Shown: positions 47,611 through 60,866, numbered from the stretch's first letter. The stretch: 64,000 bases of DNA from Scatophagus argus (GCF_020382885.2 NC_058503.1:20965535-21029534), one strand, 5' to 3'. A program made the numbers and translations. The notes: a model not told the origin generated them from the letters alone.

Positions 47611-48469
47611 ACGTAACTGACAGAGAAGCAGAGCCGCACTCTCACATGATTGGTGGAACAAAATGACTGTCAGTTAAACAACCAATCAGAACTCTCCATC
47701 AGGCCTGCCTCCTCATTAAGTGGCTTCTTCTCCACAGCGTCCAGCTTTAGAGGTTAGAAGTTCAATTTTAGTTTTAACTCCAGTAATAAGAAGTTAAGCC
47801 TGTTTTGACTGAGGCTACATAGTCATTTTGTTTATCTGTTTATTTGTTTTTCTCGGTGGGAGCTGCCTGTAACCGATTGGTTTGAACTTGCCACACGATG
47901 GCGCCATCGTCTCAGGTGTTACAATCAGGTTTCAGCAGCGAGGACCTGAACAAGGTCCTGGACTGAAGATTTTCTTCATCTTGGCTGATTTTCTTTTATT
48001 CCTGTACGCGACGCGACGTGTTTCCAGTTTTATTTGATATGAGTCGATAATCAAAACAAGGGAGGGGGGGTCATGGTCTGGACAAACGGCTCCTGGAGAC
48101 GGACTAGTCTTGCACTGAGTCAAACAATCACTCTCTATTTGTTTTCTCACTGATTAAATGCATTTCCTTTGCAGCTGCAGCTGCATCGACGTACCTGCAG
48201 TCAAACATAACTCATATTTGACGGACCTGTCGTGTCCGCATCTTTAAAACAAATCTGTTAAACAACCTTCTTTCAAACCCAAGCTGTGTTCACACACAGC
48301 TCAAACTACACACAAACTGTCCTCTCGCTTTTCTTCATAATGCGCATTAACAACACCACCAGGCTGTTCCGCTTTATTTTGTGTCACACAACCTGCGGTT
48401 CGGAACGTGTTAGCGGACGCTGCGCTCCTGCGCAATCAGTGCAAGAAAAGTGAATTAATCCGCGTGTGG

Positions 48470-48747
48470 ACACGTTCAGCACATGCTCACAGTCTCCATC
48501 CCTGTATGGTTTGACAACGAAAAAAAGTTTTCATGTCAGTCGGTCAAAATTCATTGTTGCCTGTCCAGCCAATCATAGTTTTTGACGACACAATAGAGGC
48601 TAAAGTTGGAGTATAAAAAGGTGTGCGCTAATAAAGTATGATGCCTATCAGCGTGGGACATTAATCCAAAGCCAGTCCGGTCGCGCATCAGATCCGGCAC
48701 ACACCAAGGGATCTTTTTTCACACCAAACTTTCACACCTTAGAGACA
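48470..48747 (+). promoter_or_regulatory. mstn: mstn core promoter and 5' UTR
   Basis: TATAAAAA at 48612-48619, a CCAAT box at 48569-48573 (CCAGCCAATCATAG) and a CACATG E-box near 48480 precede the mstn ATG at 48748. TATA, CCAAT and clustered E-boxes bound by myogenic bHLH factors are the known layout of vertebrate myostatin promoters. The transcription start at about 48645 is inferred from TATA spacing. Confidence 0.75.
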
Positions 48748-51054
48748 ATGCATCTGTCTCAGATTGTGCTGTATCTTAGCTTGCTGATTGCTTTGGGTCC
48801 AGTAGTTTTGAGTGACCAAGAGACGCACCAGCAGCCCTCGGCCACCAGCCCAGAGGACGCGGAGCAGTGCGCTACCTGCGAGGTCCGGCAGCAGATTAAA
48901 ACCATGCGATTAAACGCCATCAAGTCCCAGATTTTGAGCAAGCTGCGAATGAAAGAAGCTCCCAACATCAGCCGAGACACGGTGAAGCAGCTCCTGCCCA
49001 AAGCGCCGCCGCTGCAGCAGCTTCTCGACCAGTACGACGTGCTGGGAGATGACAACAGAGATGTGGTCATGGAAGAGGACGATGAGCATGCCATCGCGGA
49101 GACGATAATGATGATGGCCACAGAACGTGAGTTTTTATTTCGTTTTGCTGTTTGCATGAGGAAAGGGACGCGCTCCCAAACAGGCTTTTACGCACTGAGC
49201 GGAGCGCGCGGCGGACGCTCTCAGTAGACTTTTTTTATTTTTGACAAGACGTCGCTTCGCCGGGTTTTGATGTTGAAAATACGGATAAACAACATTGCAG
49301 GGGTTCCAAACAGCTTGTTGCTCAGTGCGTTTTGGACAGACACCATGTAGTCACGGCGCGCTCTGATTCCTAGACTTTATTTAGAAAGTTAAAGTGTGTC
49401 AGGGATGTTTATTTGCACCGGTTTATTTCTGTCTGTAAATTTAAATCGCACATGGTCAGTATATAGAGAACTTTTCCCTCTCTCTCTCTCTCCAGCCGAG
49501 TCCGGCGTGCAAGTGGACGGGCAACCAAAGTGCTGCTTCTTCTCTATTACTCAAAAGTTTCAAGCCAATCGAATAGTCCGGGCGCAGCTCTGGGTGCATC
49601 TACGCCCGGCGGACGAGGCGACCACTGTGTTCCTGCAAATCTCCCGCCTGATGCCGGTCACAGACGGGAACAGGCACATACGCATCCGCTCCCTGAAGAT
49701 CGACGTGAATGCCGGCGTCAGCTCCTGGCAAAGTATAGACGTCAAACAAGTGGTGAGCGTGTGGCTGCGGCAGCCGGAGACCAACTGGGGCATCGAGATT
49801 AACGCCTTCGATTCGAGGGGAAATGACTTGGCCGTGACCTCCACGGAGCCCGGGGAGGAAGGACTGGTGAGCCCAGCGTTTATTCTTCATGCTAAGATCG
49901 ATAACACGCAGGTTATTCCATCCGTAAGCGTACAGGAGAGAACAGTGTTGTGTGCAGCAGCCCAGTCAGGTAATCATGTGCCGCTCCTGTACCGATCAAT
50001 GTGTCTGTTATCGGACCATCCAGCAGGAAACGCAGTCGTCTCTGAAAGCACAGATCCCTACTGGGTTCAGAGAAGCAGCTTGCAGTCATTGTTGTGCTGT
50101 GCCGATGCTTTCACTTCAGGTTTTTCGTGTGCGGTGAGGCTTTGCAGAGTCAGCAGGTGGTTAAACATTCCTGCATTTCACTGCTGGAGGAGCGAATCAA
50201 GATTTAAGACTTTTGAAAGCAGTTAATCAACACAGACTCCATGTAGGCGCACACCTGGGTTTGGACAAATGCCCAGTCCACAATAACTTCAAATCTTATT
50301 GCTGGATTACATAAAAGTTCACCTGCCCCACATTCCTTAAAGTATTCAGTGTGACTGTGCAAATCAGAGTAATTGCCTGCACACACACACACACACACAC
50401 ACACAGCTACTATCAATGACAAACACTTATCATACAGCGCAGACACTGGCACCGGGCTCGGAGGCAATTAGAATATCTAGACGGCTGTGGTTAACCAACC
50501 GCCAGATAATCTAATTTCTCTAAAACTCAAAGTTTCATAATATTATCGTGGCGTGTTTGAAAACCAGCTGCCAAAGGTCGAGGGAATGGGGTTGAAAAGA
50601 TGCAGGCTGAATGCTGTCATCCGCCTCCTTTTGCAAACCAGCTGTTTTATACCCACATGTTCTGTCACTGCAGCAACCGTTCATGGAGGTGAAGATCTCA
50701 GAGGGCCCCAAGCGTGTCAGGAGAGACTCGGGCCTGGACTGTGACGAGAACTCTCCAGAGTCCCGGTGCTGCCGCTATCCGCTCACGGTGGACTTCGAGG
50801 ACTTTGGCTGGGACTGGATTATTGCCCCAAAGCGCTACAAGGCCAACTATTGCTCTGGGGAGTGTGAGTACATGCACTTGCAGAAGTACCCGCACACCCA
50901 CCTGGTGAACAAAGCCAACCCCAGAGGGACCGCAGGCCCCTGCTGTACCCCCACCAAGATGTCGCCCATCAACATGCTCTACTTTAACCGAGAGGAGCAG
51001 ATCATCTATGGCAAGATCCCTTCCATGGTGGTGGACCGTTGTGGATGCTTTTGA
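48748..51054 (+). CDS. mstn: Myostatin (GDF8), three exons, 376 aa precursor
   Basis: Secreted TGF-beta-family ligand that limits skeletal muscle growth through activin type II receptors and Smad2/3. Exons 48748-49126, 49496-49866 and 50674-51054 follow the canonical three-exon vertebrate layout; the frame closes to 376 aa. A signal peptide covers about residues 1-22 ([20 protein letters not shown] then LS). The propeptide is followed by the furin site RVRR at 264-267 and a 109-residue mature domain starting DSGLDCDE. That domain carries nine cysteines and ends CGCF. At the spot aligned with the mammalian BMP1/tolloid site (Arg-Asp) this protein reads Gly-Asp. Linkage to pms1, C2orf88 and hibch marks the ancestral myostatin locus, the teleost copy usually called mstn1 or mstnb; that choice of copy is inference. 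Introns are short (369 and 807 bp), and intron 2 has a CA repeat. Confidence 0.98.
50381..50405. repeat. (CA)n microsatellite in mstn intron 2
   Basis: About 12 CA units, visible directly. Confidence 0.9.
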
Positions 51055-51323
51055 GTTCAGATGGAGACGGGGGTTGGGGGTAGAGGTGGGTGGGGGAGAG
51101 GGGGGGGGGCTGTGGCTCAGTCCGGCCTCCAGTTCCAGACTTTTTGACACAACTGATCCACCAGTTCCAGTGCTTTTCCTGCAGCAACACGGTGCAATAG
51201 AAGCAGAGTAGAGGCCACAAACAGCCCGACCTTCCAGCAGGGCAGCGCTTTCACAACCGGCATAGCTCTTACTTTTCTTTCCTCCAGTGAAATCTAGAGG
51301 CTTGAAGTCAGATGGATGCAGGA

Positions 51324-51325
<2 letters not shown>

Positions 51326-51361
<36 letters not shown>

Positions 51362-51396
51362 TCACATTTACACACACACACACACATACACACACA
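51326..51396. repeat. Interrupted (CA)n microsatellite in the mstn 3' UTR
   Basis: Two CA-rich runs separated by TCACTCACATTTA, about 270 bases after the mstn stop codon and before its likely poly(A) signal. Confidence 0.9.
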
Positions 51397-52508
51397 AGTG
51401 CTGGACTTTGGAGTGAATGTAGACAGAAATGATCAAAGTTATCCAAAAACTTTCTTCCTTCCTTCGTCTCGGTGTTCTGTGCTCTGTCCATTTATACAAA
51501 CATGCCGACAGATTATACTCGTACGCCATCTACTCCACTCCACTCCACTCGTAGCCATCATACAAGCTATTACACTTTTTGCTAAGCTACATGTTTGTGA
51601 TAATCATTTTTCAAGTTATGTTTTAAGAGTGAAACCAGGAAATCCTCATGGACTTTTTTGAAAGGGCTTGGAAAAACACAGCTGGAGACTGGGTGATATT
51701 TCACACTGGTAGAACATGTTTTAGTACACACAGGTTCATAGGAGCCAATGAAAAAAACGGAAAGAAAACTGGCTGCACGGCAAACCCTTAGTCACCCCAC
51801 TTTATTACCGCCAATTATAAAACTCTGCCAAAAATTGCAACCTCCGTTTAATTTGGAAAATTAGACACGAGTTATTATCCCTCCTCGATTAAACTGTAAA
51901 TCCTATTCTTGTTTTTGATTTATGGGAACTTTGGTGCCGGTTTTTAACGCGTCGGACGATCACTCCTACAAAAAAAATAATAAAAAAAATGTTCCACCAG
52001 GGTCGAAGTACCACTTTAGGTCTTGACAGGTCTTCATGTACTCTGCCATCCACACTCGCAACAACATACCCGACCGAAGAGCATTCTCATCATCTTCACT
52101 ATCCAACAAAACAGTCTGACCTGCCCGACACACTTGAATTATTCTGATTGTAAATTCACATGACTGGACAGAAGGACTTGAACTGAAGGCACAGTGAATG
52201 CAGCCTACAAATGAAAAATGTGTTTAAGACAGAGGAAATGGATTGTGGAGGTGTGTGAATGTTGAAATCATGCTTTAACTCTGTCTTACAAACAACACAG
52301 TTTGCACTATGGCACACCAATAGAGAGAATTGGTTGCTACAAAAGTTGTAAAAACTGATTTTGATATGTTTGCTAATTTGTATTGTATACATATGCCATT
52401 GTTTCCATTAGGAGTTGCCTTTCTGAAACCACTGTTGGTAAATGTATAAAACCACAATCTAGCAAGATAAAAGATGTAATACAGCAACTCAATACACTTG
52501 TTTTAACA

Positions 52509-52514
52509 AATAAA
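52509..52514 (+). terminator. mstn: Likely mstn poly(A) signal
   Basis: AATAAA about 1.45 kb after the stop codon, followed by a T/GT-rich stretch (CTTGTTTGTTGAGTTCCTTTT). This gives a 3' UTR of about 1.5 kb. Confidence 0.6.
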
Positions 52515-52884
52515 GTTTCTAGCTTGTTTGTTGAGTTCCTTTTGTTTGCGCAGATTGTTTCTGTGTTACATTCAGACAGCATATTGAGCCAAGTACGCTC
52601 GTTTTCTATAAACCGGAGCTTTTTAGGCGATATGGAAGACCCGATGGCACATTTAGTTGCATTTCAGCCTTTTCAGCAGCATCTGCTTGTACTGAATCTG
52701 TAACTCACACACAATGTGAAAGCAACACTTGCAACACATTTCAAAGAGGCCTAAAACATGATGTTGTTGCAGTTTATCAAAGGAACAAGGATGGAGACGG
52801 TTTTGGTGCTCGACAGTTTAGTTTCATCCTGCAGACTCGCACATCACCTGAACCTGAACACAATCAGTGTGTGCAACAAGTACT

Positions 52885-52885
<1 letters not shown>

Positions 52886-52915
<30 letters not shown>
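52886..52915. repeat. (CA)n microsatellite downstream of mstn
   Basis: About 15 CA units, visible directly. Confidence 0.9.
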
Positions 52916-52920
<5 letters not shown>

Positions 52921-55900
52921 CTACCTGACTACACCTGCACAATCACATCACCACAAGCCCGTGTTATCGCAGTCGTAATTCAGTCCAGCTTCCCTGACTT
53001 TGCTTTTCTTCCCAGTGAAGAGATGTTGAAGGTATTACAGTCTAATGAGAGGATGTGGACTCTGGTGCGCTCTGACAGCGTGAGCCGTTCGACTGACGGC
53101 CTCATTGAGGCCTGACTTCCGCCCAGTAGAGGGCGAATTGAGCACTGGCCCCCAGAGCCACTTCCTTTCCCGCTGAGTGCTGGAAAGCTGCCATGAAGAT
53201 CGGCCACAGAGGGAGCAGGTAGTGGATCCGCAGAACCTCTTTAACCCAGGAGAAGGTTTTTAGATTCAACCTTTCACTCTTTGCTGGTGATGGAGGGGAG
53301 AAAGCGTCTGAAAAGGTCTGTTAACAAGAGAACTATCTTGAGGAAAAGTAAAGGTCGCATACCGAACTTCAAGCTGCAGATTTAACAGCACAGGACAGAA
53401 CCAGTTCATAATCTGTAATCTCCATCCTCAATAGTGCTGTCTCCATCTGCAGTCTGACATTGGCATGAACCTTTTATGAGTCTAATAGTCCCCGATAGTT
53501 TCCAGACCTTTACTTTCACATTATTACTCATGACGCATGTCTTAAAAATTTCTAATTGAAGAGTGTGAAAATATCATTGCTCCCAGGTCTCATGTATAAA
53601 TGTCATTTAAACTTGTTTTCATACCTTTTCAGCACTAAAGTTTCTGTTTTACACTTTGTGACTTCACATTTGTGGCTGAGGTAACGACTAGAATAAAACA
53701 GGCTGAAGATGAGGAATTGTTGAGCGTTGCTCTTTTTCACCTCAGTTTAAAAAAAGCCTGCACCAGTATGTGTCGTTCTGACGGCTCAGGTGCGTCGTTT
53801 CTTTCACTGGTCTGATGCTTGTTTCATGCTATGCTGCTATGTGAACAGGAGCTGGGAAACGTTTCGCCTGAGCGTTGATACATCTGTCAAGAGTCAGACC
53901 CCTGGAGGACTGCATCCGCCAGCGACATTCCACCTCTGACAGGTGAGGAAGTGAGAGTGAGAGAAAGGGAAGAAGGATGTTGGGGGGGGGAGGTGAAGGA
54001 GTAGTCCAAGGCAGCTGGAGACCCCGTTATTGGACAGCGTTCCTGTTGTGTAAAGTTAATAGAATTTGAATTGATAGAATCTGTATTCCTCTTCAAGTCC
54101 TCATTAATGAATGGCCACTGAGTGACACAGCTCCTTAATAATGTTCAGTGAACACAGATAAATGTGCTCTGGTTATCTGAAACGTCACACAAGACTGATT
54201 TACCCACATCACAAATTTGTGTATCGCAGCCATTGTTTTGATTTTATTCGTGTTTTCCTTGAGAAAACTGAAAACAACCTTACCACAGACCGAGCCGTCA
54301 GCCCACACAGGAGAACCTAAATCCTGTTTACACTGGGCTTTGTCAAAGGTTCACAAGCTCTCTGGTGGTACTCGTACCTCAGTGGGTCACCTGAGTCATT
54401 AGAACTCGTTTCTGTGAATACCTATGCAAAACTTATGGCAATGCATGTGAGAGTCAACCAGACACCAAATGTAAAAATGCCGGCGTCACGGCTGTGCTAG
54501 ATGAAAAGTCAGGATTCATCATCTGGGGAACGAGAATGTCTGTCAATCAAACAGACTGACGTCAGTCTGTAGTATTTAATTCAGTCTGGTTCACAGTGAA
54601 CTGACCTTGCTATCTAATGCATGCTAATCTACGCAGTTCTGTGAGTAAGTAGAATACAAAAGACACAGGATGCAGATTTAATTTAAGAAAGTCTTTAATG
54701 AAGGTTAGTGTCCACAGGTCAAGACACCTGACGGATGATAGCAGTTATTCAAGACAGCGAGCACCTCAGGAGGCCTTTCCAGGAGAGCCTGATATCCGCA
54801 TGGAGAGGAGTCGAACGTGAAACTAGAAGATGTAGACAAAGTACAGGGACCAAAACATACAGTGGTTATTCTGTGTTCATTCATCTGAAGACCTCATATG
54901 TCTGTCTCAAGCTTTGGTACAACCGGCTGAACAGCAACAAAGCTCGAAGATTGATTACCTGACAGTGGCATCAGTTAACGTTAAACCGTTAATGCGTAAC
55001 CGTATATGTATAAATATATATCCTGTAAACTGTCCATAGACAAAATCAGTATTTGTTTTTCACTCTGCGTTTCTAACATCTTATAGCGGACATCGTAGAT
55101 ATGTGTCTTTAGAGGCGCTGCGAGAGTTCGCCCACATCTGGACACAGTGCAGGGTCATGGACAACGAGTGGGGAGAGAAAAGGGGTTTGCCACGTGCATC
55201 CAAAAAACATCTGGACCCTTTAACAGATGTGCGAACCATACCATCTGGAGAAGTGTTTCTGCTGACAGGCGAAGGTCCTCCCCGACAGCAACACGGTTCA
55301 AGAGCGATGACAGATCAACTTGTCAAACCACGGAGAGGCTGAAGCAAATGTGTCCACAAGATTGGATGATGTGAGTAAAAAAGAAGAAAAGTTTATAACT
55401 CTTAGAATATTACTAATGTATTGCTATTCCTTTGCACCCTACACAGTTTGGAGACAAAGGACCAACAGCTAACTGCATTCATGAAAAATGGCCACAAAAA
55501 TTGTGATGACTGAGTCCATGTAAGTCGATTTAAAGAAATAACAACTCTTTAGTCTTAATCTTTTGTTGCTTCCTGCAGCAGCTGTGACAGCTTCCAGGAT
55601 TTGGTCAGATGGACAAGATGCCACACTCAAATTAAGTTAATGATGAGTCCAAATGAAATTCAGTCGTGTTAACAGGCTAACGCTACAACAACAGATGCTC
55701 CTGAAATGGCAAATTATGAGGTTTACAAAGAACACAAGACACTTAACCATTATATTAATTTGACCATGTTTTTCCCTTTTTCATTCGTAAGTGCTAAATT
55801 TCACCCTTGTTGACCGGCTGCTCAGAAACATGTTTCTGCAGTGGGTGTCCATCAGGGTTTGATAAAGATAAGACAGCATGTGACACTTGATAAGACTGAT

Positions 55901-58038
55901 TTAAACAAGCTCGGCTTTACAGAACGCTCAAAGGTCTATTAGTGTTGAAGAAACTACAGTTCGGTTCAGCACGAGGTTGGTAGTAAATTTGGCGAGTAAT
56001 TTGTTAAAAACTGTTTTATGTTACAACTTACAGAGGGGGAAAAAGCCACATTTTTGTTCATGTTTTGTCAATAAATGTGTAAGTGCAAGTCTTATTCCAT
56101 GTACAATGAACAGGGTAACGTCCATCTGACCGCTGACTTAAACCAGGTGCCCCTGGGAAGCCACTTTATCTTATGGGAGCATGATGTTCAAGATGCACAT
56201 TGTAATCACTTAAACAACCAGCAGAGGATGATCACCTCAGGCCAGATTGACAGGTTGTTTATGAAACTCCCTCTTGGGTCTACGGAAAGCAATGAAAAGC
56301 AATAAAATCAGCCAGTCTGGGACACGATAAGGGCCAGATGGCCAGCTGCTGAATGCTGCCTGTCTTCACTTCTTGAGTGATTTATCCTTTCCGTCTGCAC
56401 TCTGCTTGCTTTTTCACTTAGGGATGAGGAATCACTATTCCTATCCCGAAACTGACAGTCACCTCTGGGAAGTTATCACATGATTAATGGCTTTCTAAAG
56501 CTACTGGAAGTTTGGAGACGGGACAAATTTGGTGTTCAGTCCAGATATGTTTACAAAATTCCTCAATGTCAGTGTTTGTTTGCGAGGAGGGGTTAGGTGA
56601 CGAGCAAAAAAATGAGGCCCTGAACCATCCAAGGTCCAAGGCAGCGAAGCATTGTCTCTCTGGGGACGGAGGGTTGACAGTGATGAAGAATAGATGTTCC
56701 TCCAAGGAGACTAAGGGACGGCAGATTATGGAAACCTCCTGTCTCCCGACGGTATGCCTGTGCTCTTAACACAGACGGATGTAGAGTAGTATCAGGTATG
56801 TGTCAAGAGGCCTGGATAGATTCTGACATCTCAGAAATAAAGTTTATGGTACATTTTTACAGATTACTATGCACAATTAATTTTACAAGAAGAGTTGAGT
56901 GACATTCTTGCAGCAAGCAGGACTTTCCAGAATTAAGCCTGGGTAGATAAATCCACGACACTGTCTGGACACAGGCTTAATATTTATTGATATGGAAGGA
57001 AATCCAACTTTTCAAAAATGTTTCAATATGCTTATGCCGTGTTTACTTGAAAAATCAACAGTGTTTACATCTAGGTTTGGTTGTCTCGAAGGCTGAAAGC
57101 ATCACCCGACAGACAGGCTTGTAGCTGACACAGATATTCCTTGAAAGCAGACATTCCTTAAGTTGAGCAAACTCACTGAATTTCACTGGAAATGAATTTT
57201 CTCCCAAAGCCCCTCTTTTCTTTAGTTACCTAAAACGTATCCCAATGAAAACCATATCCTCTCGGGATACAACTTCAAAAATTGGTGTGGGAATTGTCGA
57301 CAAGTGATTAAAAATTAAAAGGAGCAGACTTGATGGCCCCGTTGTGGATGCCCTTGACCCATGAAATTGAATGTAGTGTGGCTGTAAATTCTCCAACAGT
57401 TGAGAACCTGTGGATTTTTAACACCCATCACATTAGTGTGTGCCTGAAGCCCATAAAAAGTACTAAGTGGCTCTTCTGTGGTTGGCACAAAAGTGTGCAG
57501 TCACAGCAAGGCACCACCACCAATTACCAGCAGAAAAACAAAAAGTTAGATGCAGCTAAGATTTTATAGTTGGTCCCATATGGAGTGTGGTACGGTTAAC
57601 GGGTTTGAGGCGCTTGATGAAGTCCTTCTGTGAAGTTTGGTGTTGATGGTGAGTGCTAGTGACAGATTTGTTTGCATCTGATTCAAAGATTCTGATTTAT
57701 TTCAGAGTAAAATAATACTTTTGGAAGTTAGTCGTTGTGAGGGAGTCACTGTATCGACAAACTCATTCATGTAAGTCACTCATCACTCATTCATGTAAGT
57801 CTATGCAGTGTTTTAGCTGATTTTTTAAATTGTTTTAATTTGTGGACTCAGACTTTTAGCTTGTGATCCGGTCTCGTTACAGGCTTCCATGTTGTTACCA
57901 GGAGGATTCAGGACTTCATTTGCAAAGCCTCCACTTCTTCTCTCCGGTGACAAACTAACGGTAAGTTAGCTTAACTAGCTAATACTTATTTTTTAGTAAA
58001 AGTAATACTAGTTACTTTTCAGATTACACCTTTTCATA

Positions 58039-58107
58039 CCTTGCGTATTGCATCGCAACACGATGCAATACGCAAGGCCTTCATCCCACGCCGGTGGGAT
58101 GAAGGCC
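58039..58107. repeat. Two abutting perfect hairpins (inverted repeats)
   Basis: Hairpin 1 has a 17-bp perfect arm (58039-58055), loop CAACA, and complement at 58061-58077. Hairpin 2 has a 14-bp perfect arm (58076-58089), loop GCCG, and complement at 58094-58107. The two share the GG at 58076-58077. There are no mismatches in either stem. No transposon ends or target duplication were recognised around them. Confidence 0.9.
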
Positions 58108-60205
58108 AGAGTGTGTTTGATACAAAGATGTTCTACGAAATGCTGTCCAACCTCATCTGAAGGCAAAATTCCCAGTGTCACACCATCACACGGTTTACTT
58201 TCAGTGTCTTGCACTTGTTTAAGAGACTTGTGAGAAGTTCAGACCATCCACATTCTCACCAAAGCACAGCCTGCTGTTTCACAGAGTTAGAAAAATGATT
58301 GTGCGCACAACTGGTCCAAACTTGTTGAAAATGTGTGCGGCGATCTGACAGTACTTCAGCTGAAGTATGCCTTTAGTTTCTTTTTGGTTATTTTTGGCTA
58401 CAGGAAAAATGTAAATTTTAAGGGACAGCTTGGTTAAAGAATATTAATAATTTTGAACCATGACTTGAAGATTTAATGTTTTTAAACTGGTGATGACATG
58501 TATCGAATTGAATTGTATTCCCAGAGACACATAAAAATCATTCTCTCTATCTATTTTCACATTTCTAAACAGAAACAGGTGTTGCTTTTACCCAGCACCG
58601 GGCATGGTACTCTGTGTGACTATTTCTCATAACAGTTCCAAAATTAGAGCGGGAAAGGGGTTAAATATAGTTCATGTCATTTTATTTTGGATTTGATGAC
58701 TCTGTTAAAGAGCACATTTACCTCTGGGTTGTTAGAGTGGTGTAAAGTTGCCCTGGCTGCTGAATACAACCTGAGAAGCAGTAGCTCTGCACATTAGGAC
58801 AGTAACAGGAGAGCAGATAACTATCTAGATGACGCTAAATGTAAAATGAGTATTCTTGTATCGAGGTCTGGATATTCAACATTTTGCATCCATTCCAAAA
58901 CTTTGCTTTCCACTCTTGGTTTTGGGTTAATCATCAGTAACAGCCTCAATCTGGTTACAGAAAATGTCAAAAAGAGCAAAGCAGGTGGTTTAAAAGACAG
59001 CTGGCAAAACGAACTGTTGCTGACCTTTTAAACAGTGCGGTCACATGGTCAAAAGATGATCATCAGTTAATCCTCCCCAATTACTCTGATATGCCCCTTG
59101 GGCGCCAAAGGCAGCACGTACAGAGCAGATTCTGCTGCCGCACGCATTTCTGGACACGAGCAACCGAGGAGCACATGTCCAGCAATGAGACGTTTCAAAC
59201 AAGAGTCCACGCAGGAGCGAGGAGCAAAAAAGCTGAGGGGAGAAGGGGTCCTCGCTGGCATTCATCCCCTTCCCTGAGGCACTTTGCATAGCGTTGGGCC
59301 TGCAGCAATGCTGAAGCCATCTGTGGGTTCTCTCAGCAGAGGCCACGTAAAACAAGACGTGCTGTGGTTTGACCTTTCACAGTCCTAACTATAATATTAT
59401 CATAAGATGGATGATCAGATTGCACTTCTCCCTGCGGTGGGATTCAGTGTCCATATGAAAAGGCGATGAGTGAAAACCTCGTGTGGCCATATGTAGTCCT
59501 GTTCCAGGGTGGTGAAATCACAGTCCGCGTTTCTATAATGACAAAACCAAATTCTCTCCACTTAACTGTAGACGTTCCGCTTCTGTAAATAATTAAAAAT
59601 ACACCAGAAATGATAAAAAGTAATCATCTAATTTTTTGCTTTTACAGCTGGCAGTCCTCTCTTTCTTAAGTCACAGAGCAAAGTATAATTCGGTTTGTTT
59701 CCCCGCAGGAAACCTCAAGCAACACTGAACACCAGAATGGTGGTGTAACAGACTAATGTCTTTAGGAAGTGGCACCGCTACAAGTTAGCGCAGTGTCAAG
59801 GATTTGCTAAACTTTGTGGTTAAAATTACAGTGCAAATCTCTGAAGCATTTAATGCAGCCAGGGATAATATACAACTATCTGTCAATACTAAAGGCTGAG
59901 CAGCTGGCACTAATTGAGGGAAAAGAATTATGGGTAGGAGCTGGCAGCGTGTGCATCTCTGGCCTGGAGCAACAGCCATTCCAACGGTGCCACAATGAGG
60001 CTTAGGGGTAGTAAGATACTCTGGCTTTTGGACAGAAATCAAGACAGGGAGTCAGGTGTCACTCTGCAGGTCGAAGAGCGCTCTTGTTAATCCAAGAAAA
60101 TTCAAAACATGAAAGAAATCAGTTTACAAAACCAAAATGTTAAATGTAAAGCAAACCTGCACGCGGAGCACGCCGGCGTGACGGGTGTTGTGAGCAGGAG
60201 AGGAG

Positions 60206-60267
60206 AGGTTTCACTCTGCATGCCGCTCATTTCTGCTTCTCCACAAACAGGTTTCACTCTGCATGCC
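60206..60267. repeat. 19-bp direct repeat pair
   Basis: AGGTTTCACTCTGCATGCC occurs identically at 60206-60224 and 60249-60267, 43 bases apart start to start. It is a small local duplication downstream of pms1. Confidence 0.9.
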
Positions 60268-60614
60268 TCCGTTTTGTTGCACATCCAGGCCTTTTCTTTT
60301 CTTTTTTATTGACTGTAATGAAAAATGTGATGTCTTTGTTACCACAACATGAAACGTGTCCTTTTTCTCTACGCCTTCAACATCTGAAATTCTGTCAAAG
60401 CTTTGGGAACATCTGCCCTCGCACACAGTGAGTAAAACACATTCGATGCTCGTCCTGTGAATAACAAAGCATTACATGAGCTGCTCGAACACAGCAGTAG
60501 ACATTTGTTACTTCCTTTGTTGTTCCTCTATTAATATCACAATGCATCATATGTTTTGTTTTCAGCTCTGTTACCAAATCTGGAAGTTCGTGGTTTTCAC
60601 TGGAGAGGAACGGT

Positions 60615-60750
60615 ATGAAAAACTGTAATCTGAAAAGTATCTGAAGTTGTCAGGTGAATATATTGGAGTAAAAAGTACAATATGTGCCACAAGTACCTCA
60701 AATTTGTACAGTACTTCAGTAAATGTACTTAGTTGCATTTCACCACTGAA
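60615..60750. repeat. Teleost MITE-like fragment
   Basis: AGTACCTCAAATTTGTACAG, TACTTCAGTAAATGTACTTA and the end CATTTCACCACTGA match the terminal part of the common teleost AGTACTT-rich non-autonomous element. Related pieces lie at 2.37 and 47.1-47.6 kb. Confidence 0.6.
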
Positions 60751-60860
60751 TATGCATTGATAAATACTTAATATATTTGGATTTTATTGACAAAAATTAG
60801 CTATTGAGGGTTCATAAAAGGAGTCACGTTTGATCAAACAAAGACTGTGGGAAAAATACA

Positions 60861-60866
60861 TTTATT
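60861..60866 (-). terminator. pms1: Likely pms1 poly(A) signal
   Basis: TTTATT on the plus strand (AATAAA on the minus strand) lies 132 bases past the pms1 stop codon. Confidence 0.5.

Larger units (their letters stand above)
45257..48469. other. Divergent intergenic region between smAKAP and mstn
   Basis: Head-to-head spacer. It contains a CpG-rich stretch at 46.5-46.94 kb, a CT/CA array at 46959-47033, and fragments of the AGTAAAAGT-rich teleost repeat at 47.09-47.6 kb. Two CAGCTG E-boxes lie near 48173-48184. No additional coding exon was recognised. Confidence 0.5.
52535..60840. other. Intergenic region between mstn and pms1 (tail to tail)
   Basis: About 8.3 kb with no recognised coding exon. 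Contents are a CA array (52886-52915), two abutting perfect hairpins (58039-58107), a 19-bp direct repeat (60206-60267) and a teleost MITE-like fragment (60615-60750). Open frames of 60-104 codons lack recognisable domains. Confidence 0.55.

Noticed and set aside
50698-51357. 219-codon minus-strand frame opposite mstn exon 3
   Set aside because: Lies antisense to a well-supported conserved coding exon and a CA repeat; typical shadow of GC-rich coding sequence.
58008-58233. Overlapping 68- and 61-codon frames at the double hairpin
   Set aside because: Open frames on both strands are explained by the palindromes; neither has a recognisable domain.
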